In this document: positions 1 to 10,299 of the stretch, in pieces
Numbering within the stretch: the first letter of the stretch is position 1
How the letters are laid out: each line of letters starts with the position of its first letter
From: Streptomyces sp. NBS 14/10
Lineage (GTDB): Bacteria; Actinomycetota; Actinomycetes; Streptomycetales; Streptomycetaceae
Assembly (NCBI RefSeq): GCF_002224125.1
Contig: NZ_NCSM01000027.1
Coordinates: 1 to 56,402 of the forward strand
Length of the DNA: 56,402 nt
Direction: 5' to 3'
Program-made: the position numbers and the translations under genes
Notes under the pieces: model-generated
Told to the model about the DNA's origin: nothing
The model's database searches: none
The model's input: only the letters and a program-made list of their open reading frames with translations

Positions 1-131
1 AGTGGCCTTTGCCTTTCGGCTGACCCGACTTTATCAGAATTCTCTGAGCCGGATTCCCACCCCGCCTTCCGGTTCCTCCCTCGCACGCTGAGTGTTCGGG
101 GTTCCCTTCCGGCGGAGCCGTAAACGTACTG

Positions 132-169
132 GAGCGGGGCTCCCGGATGCAAATCGGGGAGCCCCGCTC
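132..169 (-). terminator. Hairpin terminator downstream of rnj
   Basis: A perfect 13-bp inverted repeat (132-144 paired with 157-169) with a 12-base loop lies about 34 bases beyond the rnj stop codon. There is no long U-tract, which is usual for streptomycete terminators. Bases 1-131 hold no gene I can support. Confidence 0.7.
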
Positions 170-202
170 GTGAGTCGGCGCAGTGCGAGTGCTGAGGCTG
201 CG

Positions 203-1888
203 TCAGACCTCGACCACGACGGGGAGGATCATCGGGCGCCGACGGTAGCTGTCGGACACCCACTTGCCCACCGAGCGGCGCACGAGCTGCTGGAGCTGAT
301 GCGGCTCGACGACGCCGTCGGAGGCGGACTTGGCCAGGGATTCCTCGATCTTCGGGATGACCGCGGAGAAGGCGGCGTCCTCGATACCGGAACCCCTCGC
401 CTGGATATGCGGGCCGCCCACGATCTTGCCGGTCGTGCTGTCGACGACCACGAAGACCGAGATGATGCCCTCCTCACCGAGGATGCGGCGGTCCTTGAGC
501 GAGGACTCCGTGACGTCTCCGACCGAGAGGCCATCGACGTACACATAGCCCGCCTGCACCTTGCCGACGATCTTCGCGACGCCGTCGACCAGGTCGACCA
601 CCACCCCGTCCTCGGCGATGACGCAGCGGTTCTTGGGTACGCCGGTCAGGGCGCCCAGTTCGGCGTTGGCGCGCAAGTGGCGCCATTCGCCGTGCACCGG
701 CATCAGGTTCCGGGGCTTGCAGATGTTGTAGAAGTACAGCAGTTCCCCGGCCGAGGCATGCCCGGAGACATGGACCTTGGCATTGCCCTTGTGGATCACG
801 TTCGCGCCCCAACGGCTCAAGCCGTTGATCACGCGGTAGACCGCGTTCTCGTTGCCCGGGATGAGCGAGGACGCCAGGATCACCGTGTCGCCCTGGACGA
901 TGCGGATCTGGTGATCGCGGTTGGCCATCCTGGACAGCGCGGCCATCGGCTCGCCCTGGGAGCCGGTGCAGACGAGGACGATCTCGTCGTCCGGCAGATC
1001 GTCGAGCGTCTTCACATCGACGACGAGCCCGGCCGGTACCCGTAGATAGCCCAGGTCGCGCGCGATGCCCATGTTGCGGACCATCGAGCGGCCGACGAAG
1101 GCGACCCGGCGCCCGTACTCATGGGCCGCGTCGAGGATCTGCTGGATGCGGTGGACATGGCTGGCGAAGCTCGCCACGATGATCCGCCGCTGTGCGTCGG
1201 CGAAGACCTGACGCAGCACGCCGGAGATATCGCGCTCGGGCGGGACGAAGCCGGGGACTTCGGCGTTCGTGGAGTCGGAGAGCAGAAGGTCGATGCCTTC
1301 CTCGCCGAGCTTCGCGAACGCGGGCAGGTCCGTGAGGCGGCCGTCGAGCGGCAGCTGGTCCATCTTGAAGTCGCCGGTGTGCACGGCCATGCCGGCCGGG
1401 GTGCGGATGGCTACCGCGAGGGCGTCGGGGATGGAGTGGTTCACCGCCACGAACTCGCAGTCGAAGGGGCCGATCCGCTCGCGCTGGCCCTCCTCCACCT
1501 CGAGTGTGTACGGGCGGATGCGGTGCTCCTGAAGCTTCGCCTCGATCAGGGCGAGGGTCAGCTTGGAGCCGATCAGCGGGATGTCCGACTTCTCGCGGAG
1601 CAGGAACGGGACGCCGCCGATGTGGTCCTCGTGGCCGTGCGTGAGCACGATGCCGTCGATGTCGTCGAGCCGGTCCCGGATACACGTGAAGTCCGGCAGG
1701 ATCAGGTCGACTCCGGGCTGCTCCTCCTCGGGGAAGAGCACTCCGCAGTCGACGATCAACAGCCGACCGCCGTATTCGAAGACCGTCATGTTGCGGCCGA
1801 TCTCGCCGAGCCCGCCGAGCGGGGTGACGCGGAGTCCCCCCTCGGGGAGCTTCGGCGGAGGGCCAAGTTCAGGATGCGGATGGCTCAA
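203..1888 (-). CDS. rnj: Ribonuclease J
   Basis: RNase J is a metallo-beta-lactamase/beta-CASP ribonuclease with 5' exonuclease and endonuclease activity, acting in mRNA decay and rRNA maturation. With the chosen start it has 561 residues, normal for streptomycete RNase J. The metal-binding HGHEDH is at residues 84-89, followed by the HTGDF block, the GHAS motif and the MPVHGEW motif of the beta-CASP core. I chose a TTG start at 1888 because GAGGAG lies six bases upstream and the product then begins with SHPHPEL, as in relatives. An in-frame ATG at 1933 would add 15 Arg/Gly-rich residues and lies inside a strong hairpin. The gene is 124 bases downstream of dapA on the same strand. Confidence 0.96.
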   Translation of the reverse strand: MSHPHPELGPPPKLPEGGLRVTPLGGLGEIGRNMTVFEYGGRLLIVDCGVLFPEEEQPGVDLILPDFTCIRDRLDDIDGIVLTHGHEDHIGGVPFLLREKSDIPLIGSKLTLALIEAKLQEHRIRPYTLEVEEGQRERIGPFDCEFVAVNHSIPDALAVAIRTPAGMAVHTGDFKMDQLPLDGRLTDLPAFAKLGEEGIDLLLSDSTNAEVPGFVPPERDISGVLRQVFADAQRRIIVASFASHVHRIQQILDAAHEYGRRVAFVGRSMVRNMGIARDLGYLRVPAGLVVDVKTLDDLPDDEIVLVCTGSQGEPMAALSRMANRDHQIRIVQGDTVILASSLIPGNENAVYRVINGLSRWGANVIHKGNAKVHVSGHASAGELLYFYNICKPRNLMPVHGEWRHLRANAELGALTGVPKNRCVIAEDGVVVDLVDGVAKIVGKVQAGYVYVDGLSVGDVTESSLKDRRILGEEGIISVFVVVDSTTGKIVGGPHIQARGSGIEDAAFSAVIPKIEESLAKSASDGVVEPHQLQQLVRRSVGKWVSDSYRRRPMILPVVVEV

Positions 1889-1902
1889 AAGACTCTCCTC
1901 AC

Positions 1903-1943
1903 CACGCGCGCCACGTGCCCCCCTGGGGCACATGGCGCGCGTG
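1903..1943 (-). promoter_or_regulatory. Long hairpin just upstream of the rnj ribosome binding site
   Basis: Bases 1903-1913 pair perfectly with 1933-1943. After one mismatch, 1915-1921 pair with 1925-1931, leaving a 3-base loop. The 18-bp stem ends only a few bases before the GAGGAG of rnj (1895-1900). It could terminate dapA transcription or structure the rnj 5' leader. Which of these applies is inference. Confidence 0.6.
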
Positions 1944-2012
1944 ACATTCGTGCACTTGCTTGATGTGTCTGTATGAAGTTGTGAAGTACGAAGTTGCGAA
2001 AATCGCCGCTAG

Positions 2013-2912
2013 TTACAGCTGTACCCCGCCAGCGGCCAGATCGCGCTTGAGCTGCCCCGTTTCCTCGGCACTGAGCTCGACGAGCGGCAGGCGCAGCGGC
2101 CCGGCCGGCAGCCCCTGAAGGGTGAGTGCGGCCTTCGTCGTGATGACGCCCTGGGTGCGGAACATCCCGGTGAAGACCGGGAGGAGCTTCTGGTGGATCT
2201 CGGTTGCCTTCGCGACATCGCCCGAGAGGTGGGCTTCGAGCAGCGCGCGCAGCTCGGGCGTGACGAGGTGGCCGACCACCGAGACAAATCCGACGGCACC
2301 GACGGACAGCAGCGGCAGGTTCAGCATGTCATCGCCGGAGTACCAGGCCAGGCGCGAGCGGGCGATGGCCCAGCTTGCGCGACCGAGGTCGCCCTTGGCG
2401 TCCTTGTTCGCGACGATGCGCGGGTGCTCGGCGAGCCGGACGATGGTCTCGGTGCTGATCGGTACACCACTGCGGCCGGGGATGTCATAGAGCATGACCG
2501 GCAGCTCGGTGGCGTCGGCGATGGCGGTGAAGTGCCGAAAGAGGCCTTCCTGAGGGGGCTTGCTGTAGTACGGCGTGACGGCCAGCAGACCGTGGGCGCC
2601 GGCCTGCTCGGCGGCCCGGGCGAGCTCGAGGCTGTGCCGGGTGTCGTTGGTGCTCGCTCCGGCCACGACATGGGCACGGTCACCGACCGCCTCCACCACG
2701 GCCCGTACAAGCTGGGCTTTCTCCGCATCGCTGGTGGTCGGGGACTCGCCGGTGGTCCCGTTGACCACCAGACCGTCATTGCCTGCGTCGACCAGATGGA
2801 CGGCGAGTCGCTGAGCGCCGTCGAGGTCGAGCGCGCCATCAGCTGTGAATGGCGTGACCATGGCGGTCAGCATGCGCCCGAAAGGGGTCTGCGATGTGGA
2901 TGTCGGTGCCAT
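2013..2912 (-). CDS. dapA: 4-hydroxy-tetrahydrodipicolinate synthase
   Basis: DapA condenses pyruvate with aspartate semialdehyde, the first committed step of the diaminopimelate/lysine pathway. The 299-residue product is a complete class I aldolase TIM barrel. It has the NGTTGES substrate loop at about residues 51-57, the catalytic Tyr in LYDIPGRS (Tyr142) and the Schiff-base Lys in NKDAKGD (Lys170). I prefer ATG at 2912 over an in-frame GTG nine bases earlier, because GTGGGA just upstream of the ATG can act as the binding site and relatives begin MAPTST. It sits between thyX and rnj on the same strand. dapB lies about 2.6 kb away in the same housekeeping block. Confidence 0.96.
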   Translation of the reverse strand: MAPTSTSQTPFGRMLTAMVTPFTADGALDLDGAQRLAVHLVDAGNDGLVVNGTTGESPTTSDAEKAQLVRAVVEAVGDRAHVVAGASTNDTRHSLELARAAEQAGAHGLLAVTPYYSKPPQEGLFRHFTAIADATELPVMLYDIPGRSGVPISTETIVRLAEHPRIVANKDAKGDLGRASWAIARSRLAWYSGDDMLNLPLLSVGAVGFVSVVGHLVTPELRALLEAHLSGDVAKATEIHQKLLPVFTGMFRTQGVITTKAALTLQGLPAGPLRLPLVELSAEETGQLKRDLAAGGVQL

Positions 2913-2984
2913 GGGTCCCACGCTACTCGTAGCACGCCTCGCGGTGCGCCCTCGGGGCGGCGACCGGGACGGCGGTCATGGGAC

Positions 2985-3020
2985 CCGGCACTGCCTGCTC
3001 GGGGGTTCAGACAGTGCCGG
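2985..3020 (-). terminator. Possible terminator between thyX and dapA
   Basis: A 9-bp perfect inverted repeat (2985-2993 with 3012-3020) and an 18-base loop lie about 125 bases past the thyX stop and 73 bases before the dapA start. There is no U-tract, so it could equally be a leader structure of dapA. Confidence 0.4.
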
Positions 3021-3145
3021 ATCCGTTTGTTCAGCCTAGATGAACTTCACGAAACGCCGCAATACGGACACCGCTCGCGCATGGCCCGTCCGGGGAGTGT
3101 CCAGGGAGTGTCCGAGGACCGCCATGCGCCGCGGTGCGGGCGGCG

Positions 3146-3886
3146 CTACGGGGCGATGCGCCCGTTGGCGTTGAAGGCGGCGTGGGTGAGCGGCATCAGC
3201 TCGGCCCAGATCGCCTCCATCTTCTCGCCGACCATCTCGATCTCCCGCTGCGGGAAGGACGGCACGGCGGCCTGCTCGTGCTGGGTGCGCAGACCGAGGA
3301 AGTGCATCAGCGACCGCGCGTTGCACGTCGCGTACATGGAGGAGAACAGGCCGACGGGCAGGACGGAGCGGGCCACCTCCCGGGCGACGCCAGCCGCCAG
3401 CATCTCCTGGTACGCCTCGTACGCATGGCGGTAGGCGTCCTCCATCACGCGGCCGGTCAGCTCGTGCTGCGCCGCTGTGCCCTCCACGAACTCGTACTTG
3501 CCCGGGCGGCCCTGCTGGATCAGCTTGCGGGACTCGCCGGGGACGTAGAACACCGGCTGGAGTTCGCGGTAGCGGCCGGACTCCTCGTTGTACGACCAGC
3601 CCACGCGGTGCCGCATGAACTCCCGGAAGACGAAGATCGGGGCGTTGATGAAGAAGGTCATCGAGTTGTGCTCGAAGGGGCTGCCGTGCCGGTCCCGCAT
3701 CAGGAAGTTGATCAGCCCCTTGGAGCGCTCGGGGTCCTTGGTGAGCTCCTCGAGGGACTGCTCGCCGGCGGTGGACACCCGGGCGGCCCACAGCACATCG
3801 GAGTCGGCCGCGCTGTGCTTGACCAGCTCGACGGTCACATCGCTGCGGAAGCCGGCCTTCTCGCTCTCGGTGGGGATATCGGTCAC
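3146..3886 (-). CDS. thyX: FAD-dependent thymidylate synthase ThyX
   Basis: ThyX methylates dUMP to dTMP using methylenetetrahydrofolate, FAD and NADPH. The product is 246 residues, full length for the family. The signature begins RHR at 92-94 and ends ESGRY at 102-106. RHR and the conserved Ser are separated by eight residues, where the textbook pattern has seven. The GTG start at 3886 has GGAAGGA about seven bases upstream. It is divergent from the small membrane protein at 4074, with a 187-base shared upstream region, and precedes dapA on the same strand. Confidence 0.96.
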   Translation of the reverse strand: MTDIPTESEKAGFRSDVTVELVKHSAADSDVLWAARVSTAGEQSLEELTKDPERSKGLINFLMRDRHGSPFEHNSMTFFINAPIFVFREFMRHRVGWSYNEESGRYRELQPVFYVPGESRKLIQQGRPGKYEFVEGTAAQHELTGRVMEDAYRHAYEAYQEMLAAGVAREVARSVLPVGLFSSMYATCNARSLMHFLGLRTQHEQAAVPSFPQREIEMVGEKMEAIWAELMPLTHAAFNANGRIAP

Positions 3887-4073
3887 CAGCGGGTCCTTCC
3901 ATGGTTCATCGCTCAGGGCGCGCCCAGCTTACGGGGCGGCTCCGACATCCCCTCCGACCGGTCGTAACGCTGAAAATGCCGAAGGAAGTCGTTGAAAAAG
4001 GGCACCTCGTCACTCGATCACGCGTCCTACCTACTGAAGTACCCACGTTCGAGGTTCCAAGGAGAGCCCCCGC

Positions 4074-4316
4074 ATGTCCCGCCGGCGCGAGCCCGTCCCC
4101 TTCGCCTTCATCGCCGAGGCCGACCAATTCCGCAGCAATGTCACCCCACCGCCCCGGCCCCGGGCCACCCCGTCGCAGATAGCGGGCCGCACACTCATCA
4201 CCCTGACGATCATCGCCGGGTTCGTGGGCTCGCTCATGTTCGGGTTGCCCGCGCTCGAGAGCGGGCCGCGGACCACTCACCAAGTGCAGCAGTCGGAGGC
4301 GTCGGACGGCCGCTGA
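4074..4316 (+). CDS. Small single-pass membrane protein
   Basis: An 80-residue hypothetical protein. A positively charged, Pro-rich N-terminal half is followed by one clear transmembrane helix at about residues 41-60 (TLITLTIIAGFVGSLMFGLP) and a short polar tail. AAGGAG about ten bases before the ATG supports the start. It is followed 63 bases later by another membrane protein gene on the same strand, probably co-transcribed. No catalytic motif is visible and I do not recognise a named family. The position next to thyX and dapB suggests a conserved streptomycete protein of unknown role. Confidence 0.8.
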   Translation: MSRRREPVPFAFIAEADQFRSNVTPPPRPRATPSQIAGRTLITLTIIAGFVGSLMFGLPALESGPRTTHQVQQSEASDGR

Positions 4317-4379
4317 GCCCCTGGGATAGCCTCAGCCAGCACAGGCCCATCCGGACGTGTGTGTGAGTGAGGACCTTCC

Positions 4380-4934
4380 GTGCCCCTGCCCTTCCTGACA
4401 GCGGACCGCGCCCTTGACGAAGACGGACCGGCGGCCGGAGACGCCTCCTTGCCGTACGAGGACCCGAGCCGCCGGCGCCGTCCCTACCGGCCGGGTCCCT
4501 GGAGGATCGGCGGGGGCGCGCTCCTGCTGCTGCTCGCCTCGTATGTGCTCTTCTCCGCGATGATCATCGCCCTCGCGGGTTCGGTGCCCGCCGCCGGCGT
4601 CTGTGTCGGGGGCGCCGCGGTGGTGATCCTGTGCGCCGTCCGGCTGGTGCGTGCGGGGGTGTGGGTCGATGAGAAAGGGCTGCGGCTGACAGGCCTGTTC
4701 TCCGCCACGACGGTGCCCTGGTCTCAGATCGCGGCGATACGCACCACCCAGCAGCCGGTGCGGTGGCTGGGGCTGCCGCGCAGCGTCCAGGGGCAGGCGG
4801 TGCTCATCGAGCTGACGGGGGGCGGGGCCCCGCGGGTGGCCTTCACCGACCACAGCGCCGACTTCCTCGGCCGCCCCGAGGCCTTCGCCATGGCGGCCGA
4901 CGCGATCGAGGGCCGGGCGGCCCGATACCGCTGA
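4380..4934 (+). CDS. PH-domain-like membrane protein
   Basis: A 184-residue protein starting at GTG 4380, with GAGGAC a few bases upstream. A disordered charged N-terminus of about 40 residues is followed by two adjacent transmembrane helices at about 45-67 and 70-88. A cytoplasmic domain then begins GVWVDEKGLRLTGLF and contains TTVPWSQIAAI. That pattern is typical of bacterial PH-like domains found in small actinobacterial membrane proteins. Function is unknown. It ends at a strong convergent hairpin shared with the minus-strand gene at 5017. Confidence 0.82.
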   Translation: MPLPFLTADRALDEDGPAAGDASLPYEDPSRRRRPYRPGPWRIGGGALLLLLASYVLFSAMIIALAGSVPAAGVCVGGAAVVILCAVRLVRAGVWVDEKGLRLTGLFSATTVPWSQIAAIRTTQQPVRWLGLPRSVQGQAVLIELTGGGAPRVAFTDHSADFLGRPEAFAMAADAIEGRAARYR

Positions 4935-4973
4935 GGCCCCCCGAGCCGCCTGACAATCCCGCCGCCGTCTGAC

Positions 4974-5000
4974 GATCCCGGGCTCCCTGAGCCCGGGATC
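4974..5000. terminator. Bidirectional hairpin terminator
   Basis: An 11-bp perfect stem (4974-4984 with 4990-5000) with a 5-base loop lies between the converging genes ending at 4934 (+) and 5017 (-). It can serve both strands. Confidence 0.75.
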
Positions 5001-5016
5001 AGCCTTGGGCCCGAGG

Positions 5017-5475
5017 TCAGCTCTGGGCCCGTACCGGCCGGCCGTCGTGCAGGGCGATGGCGCGCTGCATCGCCTTGCGGGCGCGCACCGTGTCACGCGC
5101 GTCGTGGTAGGCGACGGCCAGCCGGAACCAGGAGCGCCAGTCGTCCGGCGACTCCTCCGTCTCGGCCCGCCGTTTGGCGAAGACCGCGTCCGCGGAGTCC
5201 CGGTCGATCCGCCCGCCGGGCGTCCGCACCAGTTCGTCGACCGGGAGGCCGCCCTCGGCCTCCAGCTCGCGGGCCAGCCGGTTCGCACTGCTCGCGAATA
5301 CGGTCGTCTTCCACAGGAACCACGCGCCGATGAACGGCAGCACCAGCACGGCCACGCCGAAGGCCACCGTCAGCGGTGTGCCCTGCTCGATGAGCAGCAC
5401 GCCCCGGCTGCCGACCAGGACGAAGTACACGACCAGGACGGCCGCGAGGACGAAATACGTGATCTTTGCGCGCAC
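5017..5475 (-). CDS. Membrane protein with helical C-terminal domain
   Basis: A 152-residue product with two transmembrane helices (about residues 5-23 and 36-57). A soluble helical tail contains WRSWFRLAVAYHDARDTVRARKA, shown here only as its character: paired helices with small and aromatic residues spaced as in a tetratricopeptide repeat. The GTG start at 5475 lies nine bases after the dapB stop, so the two are almost certainly co-transcribed and translationally coupled. Function unknown; it is a conserved neighbour of dapB in streptomycetes as far as I recall. Confidence 0.82.
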   Translation of the reverse strand: MRAKITYFVLAAVLVVYFVLVGSRGVLLIEQGTPLTVAFGVAVLVLPFIGAWFLWKTTVFASSANRLARELEAEGGLPVDELVRTPGGRIDRDSADAVFAKRRAETEESPDDWRSWFRLAVAYHDARDTVRARKAMQRAIALHDGRPVRAQS

Positions 5476-5484
5476 CGCTGTGCC

Positions 5485-6306
<822 letters not shown>

Positions 6307-7686
6307 CTAGGCGACGGCCTCGTGCAGGCGCGACGCCTGCTTGTCCTTCAGCGGGCCGATGACGGACAGCGAAGGACGCTGTCCCAGTACATCGCGGGCC
6401 ACCTCACGCACCTCGTCCGGGGTGACGGCCGCCATCCGCGCGAGCATGTCGTCCACCGACATCTGGTCGCCCCAGCACAGCTCGCTCTTGCCGATGCGGT
6501 TCATCAGCGCGCCCGTGTCCTCCAGGCCCAGCACCGTGGAGCCCCGCAGCTGGCCCACCGCGCGCCGCAGCTCCTCATCGGTCAGCCCGTGCTGCGCGAC
6601 CTGGTCGAGCTCGTCACGGCAGATCTTGAGGACGTCCGCCGCCTGGCTCGGGCGGCAGCCCGCGTAGACGCCGAACAGGCCGCAGTCGGCGAAGCCCGAG
6701 GTGTACGAGTAGACGCTGTAGGCGAGCCCGCGCTTCTCCCGCACCTCCTGGAACAGCCGGGAGCTCATACCGCCGCCGAGCGCCGTGTTGAGCACGCCGA
6801 GCGCCCAGCGCCGGTCGTCGGTGCGCGCGATGCCCGGCATGCCGAGGACGACATGCGCCTGCTCGGTCTTGCGGCCCTGCACCTCGACTCGCCCGGCCGC
6901 CCGGATGGTGCGGGTGCCGTCGCGCGGGGCGACGGGGACCGCGTCCGTACGGGACAGGGCGCCCGCCTTGTCGAACGCCTTGCGCACCTGCCGGACGACC
7001 GCGGCGTGGTCCACATTGCCTGCGGCGGCGACCACCAGATGGGTGGGGTCGTAGTGCTTCTTGTAGAAGCGGGCGATCTGGTCGCGGCCGAGGCCGTTGA
7101 CCGTGTCGACGGTGCCGAGGACGGGGCGGCCGAGGGGAGTGTCACCGAGCATGGTGTGCGCGAACAGATCGTGCACACAGTCGCCCGGGTCGTCCTCGGT
7201 CATCGCGATCTCTTCCAGGACGACGCCGCGCTCGGCCTCCACGTCCGCGGCGTCGATCAGCGAGCCGGTCAGCATGTCGCAGACGACGTCGATGGCCAGC
7301 GGCAGATCGGCGTCGAGCACCCGCGCGTAGTAGCACGTGTACTCCTTCGCCGTGAAGGCGTTCATCTCGCCGCCGACCGCGTCGATGGCGGAGGAGATGT
7401 CGAGCGCGCTGCGCCGCTGGGTGCCCTTGAAGAGCAGATGCTCCAGGTAGTGGGTGGCGCCGTTCAGCACGGGGGTCTCGTCCCGGGAGCCGACGTGCGC
7501 CCAGATCCCGAAGGTGGCCGAGCGCACGGACGGCAGGGTCTCGGTGACGATGCGCAGCCCCCCGGGCAGGGTGGTCCTGCGGACCGTCCCGATGCCGTTC
7601 TCACCCTTGAGAAGCGTTTGGGTACGGGCGACGGCCCGCCCCTCCGAGGAGGGGCGGGCCGTCGCCGCATGGGCGCGGGACGTCAC
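6307..7686 (-). CDS. M16 family zinc metalloprotease
   Basis: A 459-residue mitochondrial-processing-peptidase-like (M16B) protease. The inverted zinc motif HYLEH is at residues 79-83, and the third zinc ligand lies in the downstream [12 protein letters not shown] block. The GTG start at 7686 overlaps the pnp stop by four bases (GTGA), indicating translational coupling with pnp. The first ~20 codons contain a perfect 18-bp hairpin (7628-7665), so an alternative start after it, near [15 protein letters not shown], cannot be excluded. The conserved domain begins at about residue 34 ([16 protein letters not shown]). Substrate unknown; this gene follows pnp in many actinobacteria. Confidence 0.92.
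   Translation of the reverse strand: MTSRAHAATARPSSEGRAVARTQTLLKGENGIGTVRRTTLPGGLRIVTETLPSVRSATFGIWAHVGSRDETPVLNGATHYLEHLLFKGTQRRSALDISSAIDAVGGEMNAFTAKEYTCYYARVLDADLPLAIDVVCDMLTGSLIDAADVEAERGVVLEEIAMTEDDPGDCVHDLFAHTMLGDTPLGRPVLGTVDTVNGLGRDQIARFYKKHYDPTHLVVAAAGNVDHAAVVRQVRKAFDKAGALSRTDAVPVAPRDGTRTIRAAGRVEVQGRKTEQAHVVLGMPGIARTDDRRWALGVLNTALGGGMSSRLFQEVREKRGLAYSVYSYTSGFADCGLFGVYAGCRPSQAADVLKICRDELDQVAQHGLTDEELRRAVGQLRGSTVLGLEDTGALMNRIGKSELCWGDQMSVDDMLARMAAVTPDEVREVARDVLGQRPSLSVIGPLKDKQASRLHEAVA
7628..7665 (-). promoter_or_regulatory. Perfect 18-bp hairpin inside the 5' end of the M16 gene
   Basis: Bases 7628-7645 are the exact reverse complement of 7648-7665. It begins 18 bases past the pnp stop codon and lies within codons 8-20 of the overlapping M16 reading frame. 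It looks like a terminator or attenuator for pnp that is also coding sequence. The U-tract is absent. Confidence 0.65.
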
Positions 7687-9935
7687 TTGGCGTCCGCGGC
7701 GGAGCCGCTGTCGGCGGCGTCCTTCGCTTCGTCCTTCGACGCGTCCGAGCCCTCTTCGTCCTCGATGACGGGGATCAGCGAGAGCTTGCCGCGCTGGTCG
7801 ATCTCGGCGATCTCGACCTGGACCTTGGCGCCGACCTTCAGCACGTCCTCGACGTTCTCCACGCGCTTGCCGCCGGCGAGCTTGCGGATCTGCGAGATGT
7901 GCAGCAGGCCGTCCTTGCCCGGGAGCAGGGAGACGAAGGCACCGAAGGTGGTGGTCTTCACGACCGTGCCCAGGTAGCGCTCGCCGACCTCGGGCATCGT
8001 CGGGTTGGCGATGCCGTTGATGGTGGCGCGGGCGGCCTCGGCGGCCGGACCGTCGGCGGCACCGATGTAGATGGTGCCGTCGTCCTCGATGGTGATGTCG
8101 GCGCCGGTGTCCTCCTGGATCTGGTTGATCATCTTGCCCTTGGGGCCAATGACCTCACCGATCTTGTCCACCGGGATCTTGACGGTGATGATCCGCGGCG
8201 CGTTCGGAGACATCTCGTCCGGGACGTCGATGGCCTCGTTCATCACGTCGAGGATGTGCAGCCGGGCGTCGCGGGCCTGCTTGAGGGCCGCGGCCAGCAC
8301 GGACGCCGGGATGCCGTCCAGCTTGGTGTCCAGCTGCAGGGCGGTCACGAACGTCTTGGTGCCGGCGACCTTGAAGTCCATGTCGCCGAAGGCGTCCTCC
8401 GCACCGAGGATGTCGGTGAGGGTGACGTAGTGGGTCTCGCCGTCGATCTCCTGGGAGATCAGGCCCATGGCGATACCGGCGACCGGGGCCTTCAGCGGCA
8501 CACCGGCGTTCAGCAGCGACATGGTCGAGGCGCAGACCGACCCCATCGAGGTCGAGCCGTTGGAGCCGAGCGCCTCGGAGACCTGGCGGATGGCGTACGG
8601 GAACTCCTCGCGCGACGGCAGCACCGGCAGCAGCGCCCGCTCGGCCAGCGCGCCGTGGCCGATCTCGCGACGCTTGGGGGAGCCGACGCGGCCGGTCTCA
8701 CCGGTGGAGTACGGCGGGAAGTTGTAGTTGTGCATGTAGCGCTTGCGGGTCTCGGGCGCGAGCGTGTCCAGCTGCTGCTCCATGCGGAGCATGTTCAGCG
8801 TGGTGACGCCCAGGATCTGGGTCTCGCCGCGCTCGAACAGCGCCGAGCCGTGGACCCGCGGGATCGCCTCGACCTCGGCGGCCAGCGTACGGATGTCCGT
8901 GACACCGCGGCCGTCGATGCGCTTCTTCTCCTTGATCACGCGCTCGCGGACCAGGGTCTTGGTCAGCGACCGGTACGCGGCGGAGATCTCCTTCTCGCGC
9001 CCCTCGAACTGCGGCAGCAGCTTCTCGGCGGCCAGGCCCTTGACGCGGTCCAGCTCGGTCTCGCGCTCCTGCTTGCCCGCGATGGTCAGCGCCTGGGCGA
9101 GCTCGTCGCGGACGGCGGCGGTGAGCGCCTCCAGGATGTCGTCCTGGTAGTCGAGGAAGATGGGGAACTCGCCGGTGGGCTTGGCGGCCTTGGCGGCGAG
9201 GTCCGACTGGGCCTTGCAGAGCACCTTGATGAAGGGCTTCGCGGCCTCGAGGCCCGCTGCCACGACCTCCTCGGTCGGCGCCTCGGCGCCGTCCTTGACC
9301 AGCTGGATGGTCTTGTCGGTGGCCTCGGCCTCGACCATCATGATCGCGACGTCGCCGTCCTCCAGGACGCGGCCGGCCACGACCATGTCGAAGACGGCGT
9401 CCTCGAGCTCGGAGTGGGTCGGGAAGGCCACCCACTGGCCCTTGATCAGGGCGACCCGGGTGCCGCCGATCGGCCCGGAGAAGGGCAGGCCGGCCAGCTG
9501 CGTGGAGCAGGAGGCGGCGTTGATCGCGACCACGTCGTAAAGGTGGTCGGGGTTGAGCGCCATGATCGTCTCGACGATCTGGATCTCGTTGCGCAGGCCC
9601 TTCTTGAAGGACGGGCGCAGCGGGCGGTCGATCAGGCGGCAGGTGAGGATCGCGTCCTCGGACGGGCGGCCCTCACGACGGAAGAACGAACCGGGGATGC
9701 GCCCGGCGGCGTACATCCGCTCCTCGACGTCGACCGTGAGCGGGAAGAAGTCCAGCTGGTCCTTGGGGTTCTTGGATGCGGTGGTGGCCGACAGCACCAT
9801 GGTGTCGTCGTCCAGGTAGGCCACGGCGGAGCCGGCGGCCTGACGGGCCAGGCGGCCCGTCTCGAAACGGATGGTGCGGGTGCCGAAGGCGCCATTGTCG
9901 ATGACGGCCTCGGCGTAGTGGGTCTCGTTCTCCAC
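7683..9935 (-). CDS. pnp: Polyribonucleotide nucleotidyltransferase (PNPase)
   Basis: PNPase is a phosphorolytic 3'-5' exoribonuclease; in streptomycetes it also acts as the poly(A) polymerase and as a guanosine pentaphosphate synthetase. The 750-residue protein has two RNase PH domains joined by a helical linker, then a KH domain ([13 protein letters not shown]) and an S1 domain ([18 protein letters not shown]). It ends in an acidic, low-complexity tail. GTG start at 9935 with GAGGAG nine bases upstream. It lies downstream of rpsO, separated by 408 bases with a terminator and palindromes, and its stop overlaps the M16 protease start. Confidence 0.97.
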   Translation of the reverse strand: MENETHYAEAVIDNGAFGTRTIRFETGRLARQAAGSAVAYLDDDTMVLSATTASKNPKDQLDFFPLTVDVEERMYAAGRIPGSFFRREGRPSEDAILTCRLIDRPLRPSFKKGLRNEIQIVETIMALNPDHLYDVVAINAASCSTQLAGLPFSGPIGGTRVALIKGQWVAFPTHSELEDAVFDMVVAGRVLEDGDVAIMMVEAEATDKTIQLVKDGAEAPTEEVVAAGLEAAKPFIKVLCKAQSDLAAKAAKPTGEFPIFLDYQDDILEALTAAVRDELAQALTIAGKQERETELDRVKGLAAEKLLPQFEGREKEISAAYRSLTKTLVRERVIKEKKRIDGRGVTDIRTLAAEVEAIPRVHGSALFERGETQILGVTTLNMLRMEQQLDTLAPETRKRYMHNYNFPPYSTGETGRVGSPKRREIGHGALAERALLPVLPSREEFPYAIRQVSEALGSNGSTSMGSVCASTMSLLNAGVPLKAPVAGIAMGLISQEIDGETHYVTLTDILGAEDAFGDMDFKVAGTKTFVTALQLDTKLDGIPASVLAAALKQARDARLHILDVMNEAIDVPDEMSPNAPRIITVKIPVDKIGEVIGPKGKMINQIQEDTGADITIEDDGTIYIGAADGPAAEAARATINGIANPTMPEVGERYLGTVVKTTTFGAFVSLLPGKDGLLHISQIRKLAGGKRVENVEDVLKVGAKVQVEIAEIDQRGKLSLIPVIEDEEGSDASKDEAKDAADSGSAADAK

Positions 9936-10023
9936 CAGGAAAATCTCCTCTTCTGCGTCCCTCGTCCGTGTGACGGAGGAACGGTGGTGGAGCAGCGCCC
10001 CTGGCCTTGGTCCGGCGGCCGGG

Positions 10024-10062
10024 CCGGTCTTCGATCGAAGCTACCGGAATTGCCAATTCCGG
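10024..10062 (-). promoter_or_regulatory. Overlapping palindromes in the pnp leader
   Basis: Two inverted repeats overlap. One spans 10024-10047 and contains the 12-base palindrome 10029-10040. The other pairs 10044-10051 with 10055-10062. They share 10044-10047 and so cannot form together. The rpsO-pnp spacer (9936-10343) otherwise holds the rpsO terminator and no gene. RNase III processing of this spacer is established in S. coelicolor; that this is the site here is inference. Confidence 0.4.
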
Positions 10063-10299
10063 GAGCCACTACCGAGGACCGGCTCCTATGGCGCCGGTGC
10101 CGCGGGAATGAGGCGCTCCTCCTCGTTCGTTATGACGTTGTTGGGACCAGACTACAAAGCTTCGCCCGTCCTCACGACGGCTGTGGATATCGACGAGGAC
10201 GGTGCGTGCGCTGCGCGGGCGTCGGCAGGTCCCGGGGCGCGCCGCCCCGCGCGGGTGTTACGGCTCGTACGGCAGCCGATCCGCGGCACGTACGGCAAA

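Noticed and set aside
1889..1933. ATG at 1933 as the rnj start
   Set aside because: The start codon lies inside the hairpin and adds non-conserved residues; TTG 1888 has a proper binding site and gives the normal length.
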